Under the pieces are notes generated by a model. The model made no database searches and was not told the DNA's origin. It saw nothing but the letters and a program-made list of their open reading frames with translations. DNA of 46,330 nucleotides from Undibacterium pigrum (GTDB lineage Bacteria; Pseudomonadota; Gammaproteobacteria; Burkholderiales; Burkholderiaceae_D): assembly GCF_003201815.1 (NCBI RefSeq), contig NZ_QJKB01000007.1, positions 294,263 to 340,592 of the forward strand. Direction: 5' to 3'. This document shows positions 44,062 through 46,330 of this stretch, in pieces. The translations under genes and the position numbers were made by a program. How positions within the stretch are numbered: position 1 is the stretch's first letter; the number at the start of each line of letters is the position of its first letter.

Positions 44062-44818
44062 AGCGCGTCCGTATGAAATCCAGTTCACCAAACTGTATCT
44101 GGATATCTGCACCAACCGGCACAGTCGGGCTGCCTGCATAAGATCCGGTAATAACAGCCTGACCTGCCTGCAAGCCCAAGCCCTTGCTGCGCAAAAATTC
44201 TGCCAGCCAGTACAAGGGCAGGCGTGGCATGCCAGCAGGGTGTAGTCCATTCAGTGCGATGCTGGCTTGACCAGCGATGTTCAGTATTATCGATAACTGG
44301 CTGGTTTGCTGTGCCAGTTGAGTGTCAATCGCGGGGCCTAGCAACACCCCCTGATTAAACAAGCCATCAGCCAAATGCTCATGAAAAGTCAGTTGCTCAG
44401 CTTGCGTATAACGGCTATCAATCAATTCCAGTGCCAGCCTGGTTTCTGCTACTGCGGCATCAACATCGGCTGGTGTGTAGGGAGCAGCCCTGGCGGGTAA
44501 ATCATGGGCCAGTATGAAGGCCAGTTCCGGTTCTATTTTGATCTGCCCTTCTCTGGCCCAGACCTTGCAAGTTTGCGCGCTGGCCTCATGCACGTCACTG
44601 GCATAGACAGGTGCCAGCACCCATTTGTCCGGTGCAGGCATACCACATTTCCAGGCGGCGATGGGCTGACCCACGAGCTTGCTGACTTCGCACTGTATGG
44701 CAAATGCCGTTTCCAGATTGGCTGGTCGTTGCGGCGCAGGCAGTGCTTCACCTTGCGTGCCGTTTAACCGTCTTTCCAGCAATATTCTGGCTGCCTCATG
44801 GATATGGTCTGGTTTCAT
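44048..44818 (-). CDS. 2-keto-4-pentenoate hydratase-like protein
   Basis: 256 residues, normal for this group of the fumarylacetoacetate hydrolase fold. Recognisable parts are AWKCGMPAPDKWVLAP, then IKIEPELAFILAHDLP (acidic metal ligands expected), ALELIDSRY, and GQAVITGSYAGSPTVPVGA near the end. Such enzymes hydrate 2-hydroxypentadienoate-like acids in aromatic meta-cleavage pathways. No other pathway gene is nearby, so the substrate is uncertain. Its 3' end overlaps the helicase gene. Confidence 0.85.
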   Translation of the reverse strand: MKPDHIHEAARILLERRLNGTQGEALPAPQRPANLETAFAIQCEVSKLVGQPIAAWKCGMPAPDKWVLAPVYASDVHEASAQTCKVWAREGQIKIEPELAFILAHDLPARAAPYTPADVDAAVAETRLALELIDSRYTQAEQLTFHEHLADGLFNQGVLLGPAIDTQLAQQTSQLSIILNIAGQASIALNGLHPAGMPRLPLYWLAEFLRSKGLGLQAGQAVITGSYAGSPTVPVGADIQIQFGELDFIRTRFEGK

Positions 44819-44860
44819 GCACGTGATTTTGATAAGGATGAATGAGCGAAAGCAGGCATT

Positions 44861-45874
44861 TTATAATGCCAAGGTTTTCAATGCTGACTGCAGATAGGCA
44901 AACAGGCGATTATCTATACCCATGCGCAATTCCGGCTGTTCAGCAAAGGCTTGCTGGATTTTCTTTTGCAGCCTAGCGTTATTGCCCGCTTTTTTTAGCG
45001 ACAGTGCTTGCCAAGACTTCGCCAGCTCTTGAACTCTGGGATGAGTAACACGACTGCCAGCAACACATTCCAGATGCAGGGCGGCAATCAATGCTGGCCA
45101 GGCTGCTGCGTCTGTCACACTATGCTGGCGCAATACTTCCAGCTCCTCTGAATCACAATAAGCCTCATACAAGGGCAGGCTGGCGCAAGCCAGAGCGCGC
45201 ACCATATAATCCAGCGTAGCCTGGTCCAGGCCAGAGAATAATTGTAAAGCGGTTTCCTCACTTTGCATTTGATAAAACTTGATGAGTATGGCTTCGTCGC
45301 CTCCGCTTTCATCACGCATGAGTTGCAACCAGCGTAGACTCAGCGATTGCGCCGGCGCATTTTCTGGTGACACCTGTTTTTGCATAAGATCACGCAAGGC
45401 ATGAATAAGTGCAGATTTGTCTGCCGTATCCACAGCTTTTCGCTGGCGGCGCAGGGCTTCAAGTTCCGTAGAAGTGAAATATTTTTCGCTATTGACCGTC
45501 ATCTCCAGCGCCGTCAACCAGTCATCCACAACCGGTAGTTGCTGGCCAGTAAGATGTCTCGACAAGCTGAGTAAGTGATCGCGCAAGCTCAGAGCTTCAC
45601 TCGCCTGCTTTTCCATCAGGCTGATTTGTTGCCTGACGATATCGTCCATGCTCACACTGCCATCATCAAGTATCAAGCGGATTTCTTCCAGCGACAGTTG
45701 CAGCCTTCGCAAAGCTTGTATACGGTAGAGGCGCAGCACGTCTTTGTCGTCATAGAGACGGTAAGTGTTGTCAGCTCTTACCGTGGGGCAAAGCAAACCT
45801 ATCTTGTCATAGTGGTGCAGGGCACGCACGGTCAGGCCGCTACGTTTTGCCAGTTCACCTATCTTTAGCTTCAT
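44861..45874 (-). CDS. MerR-family regulator with C-terminal TipAS-like domain
   Basis: 337 residues. The N-terminal winged helix is clear: KIGELAKRSGLTVRALHHYD, then IGLLCP and RLYDDKDVLRLYRIQ. A dimerisation helix runs through about residue 110. The remaining ~220 residues are helical (WLQLMRDESGG, LDQATLDYMVRALACASLPL) and resemble the ligand-binding antibiotic-recognition domain of TipA-like regulators, though that match is loose. It would act on a promoter with a long spacer. The target is unknown; no divergent gene is adjacent. Confidence 0.85.
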   Translation of the reverse strand: MKLKIGELAKRSGLTVRALHHYDKIGLLCPTVRADNTYRLYDDKDVLRLYRIQALRRLQLSLEEIRLILDDGSVSMDDIVRQQISLMEKQASEALSLRDHLLSLSRHLTGQQLPVVDDWLTALEMTVNSEKYFTSTELEALRRQRKAVDTADKSALIHALRDLMQKQVSPENAPAQSLSLRWLQLMRDESGGDEAILIKFYQMQSEETALQLFSGLDQATLDYMVRALACASLPLYEAYCDSEELEVLRQHSVTDAAAWPALIAALHLECVAGSRVTHPRVQELAKSWQALSLKKAGNNARLQKKIQQAFAEQPELRMGIDNRLFAYLQSALKTLAL

Positions 45875-46054
45875 GAGCTTTGTTTATCCCTGTATTTGCT
45901 GATGATCACAGACTGGATCATAAACCCTGACCCCGGGTTAGGCTCAAGAGATGTGCATGAACTTAAAATTGTCAAATAAATATTGTTAATTAATAAATAC
46001 TGTGCAGGATAAACACGGAATTTTAAAAATTGTTACATTTCATGACAAATTCAT

Positions 46055-46082
46055 TTTAATAAAATTTTTACTTTTCTATAAT
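46055..46082 (+). promoter_or_regulatory. Probable promoter of the DUF4214 gene
   Basis: A perfect -10 TATAAT (46077-46082) with a poor -35 TTTTAA (46055-46060) 16 nt upstream, inside a long AT-rich region that may act as an UP element. Apart from this and the leader hairpin, the gap 45875-46157 shows no gene. Confidence 0.6.
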
Positions 46083-46108
46083 GTTGTGATCTATAAATTT
46101 AGCTTACT

Positions 46109-46127
46109 AATTGCCATTTTGGCAATT
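46109..46127 (+). promoter_or_regulatory. Hairpin in the 5' leader of the DUF4214 gene
   Basis: AATTGCC / GGCAATT stem with a 5-nt loop, about 20 nt downstream of the expected transcript start and 30 nt before the start codon. It may stabilise the mRNA, as is common for abundant surface proteins. GGAG at 46148-46151 is the ribosome site. Confidence 0.5.
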
Positions 46128-46157
46128 GTATTTTTTGAATTCTGTCCGGAGTTTTAA

Positions 46158-46330
46158 ATGGCCAACACAGCTGCTGATATCCAAAAGCTTTACATCGCTT
46201 ATTTCAACCGTCCTGCAGATCCAAGTGGTCTGGCCTACTGGACAGCCCAGAATTTCACGCTGAACCAAATCGCTGACAGCTTCTCCAAACAAGCAGAATA
46301 CGCTACCGTATTTGCTGGTAAAACAACAGA
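46158..46330 (+). CDS. DUF4214-domain protein, 5' part (cut by window end)
   Basis: 57 complete codons are visible. IQKLYIAYFNRPADPSGLAYW is a textbook DUF4214 repeat start; the following helix (QIADSFSKQAEYATVF) completes it. In related bacteria this repeat occurs in large secreted or surface-layer-like proteins. The strong promoter, leader hairpin and ribosome site suggest high expression. The rest of the protein, including any anchor or secretion signal, lies outside the window. Confidence 0.8.
   Translation, partial: MANTAADIQKLYIAYFNRPADPSGLAYWTAQNFTLNQIADSFSKQAEYATVFAGKTT

Overview
The window looks like a chromosome segment of a betaproteobacterium, probably Oxalobacteraceae (an Undibacterium- or Herbaspirillum-like organism). 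That placement is inferred from intermediate GC content, large PAS-rich signalling proteins, a DUF4214 protein, a choice-of-anchor A protein and the style of the phage genes; no rRNA or other marker gene is present to confirm it. No rRNA, tRNA, CRISPR array or intact insertion sequence was seen.

Left host flank (1-9514): the end of a secreted choice-of-anchor A protein, an AT-rich pair of accessory genes (a WD40 repeat protein and a small membrane protein), a divergent FAD monooxygenase / AraC regulator pair, and a large MASE1-CHASE-PAS-histidine kinase read leftward. Next, 9687-10252 holds three tandem copies of a compact unit: sigma70-type promoter, perfect palindrome between the -35 and -10, about 85 nt of transcript with a conserved 5' hairpin, and an intrinsic terminator. 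This looks like a small-RNA triplet, or a triplicated promoter-leader-terminator control region for the phage genes that follow.

Prophage late module (10575-28436): one rightward block encodes small and large terminase, portal, scaffold-like protein, SU10/DUF5309-type major capsid protein, adaptor, glycine-rich tail fibre with its small partner, a DUF4214-like repeat protein, other podovirus-like structural proteins, a GNAT-like protein, a probable DNA-ejection protein, a truncated internal virion protein, and a lysis group (holin-like, GH108 endolysin, second membrane protein). No integrase, repressor, replication gene or attachment site is visible, so the element is either defective or a retained late module.

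Toxin array (28437-36365): this is the most notable part. Three large genes start with nearly the same ~102-residue N-terminal domain and then carry unrelated C-terminal domains (GxSxG hydrolase-like; His-then-Cys papain-like; a third toxin-like domain), which is the layout of polymorphic toxins. Two are followed by small immunity-like genes. A fourth unit is an orphan toxin tail without the N-terminal domain, followed by a predicted lipoprotein immunity gene. Each boundary repeats the same anchor: a relic of the 3' end of the lysis-region gene at 28191, an intrinsic terminator and (where an intact toxin follows) a conserved leader. This suggests growth by recombination, leaving displaced tails and immunity fragments behind.

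Right host flank (36667-46330): trmB, a convergent five-PAS GGDEF-EAL protein, a leftward SNF2 helicase / hydratase pair, a MerR regulator, and the start of a DUF4214 protein cut by the window end.
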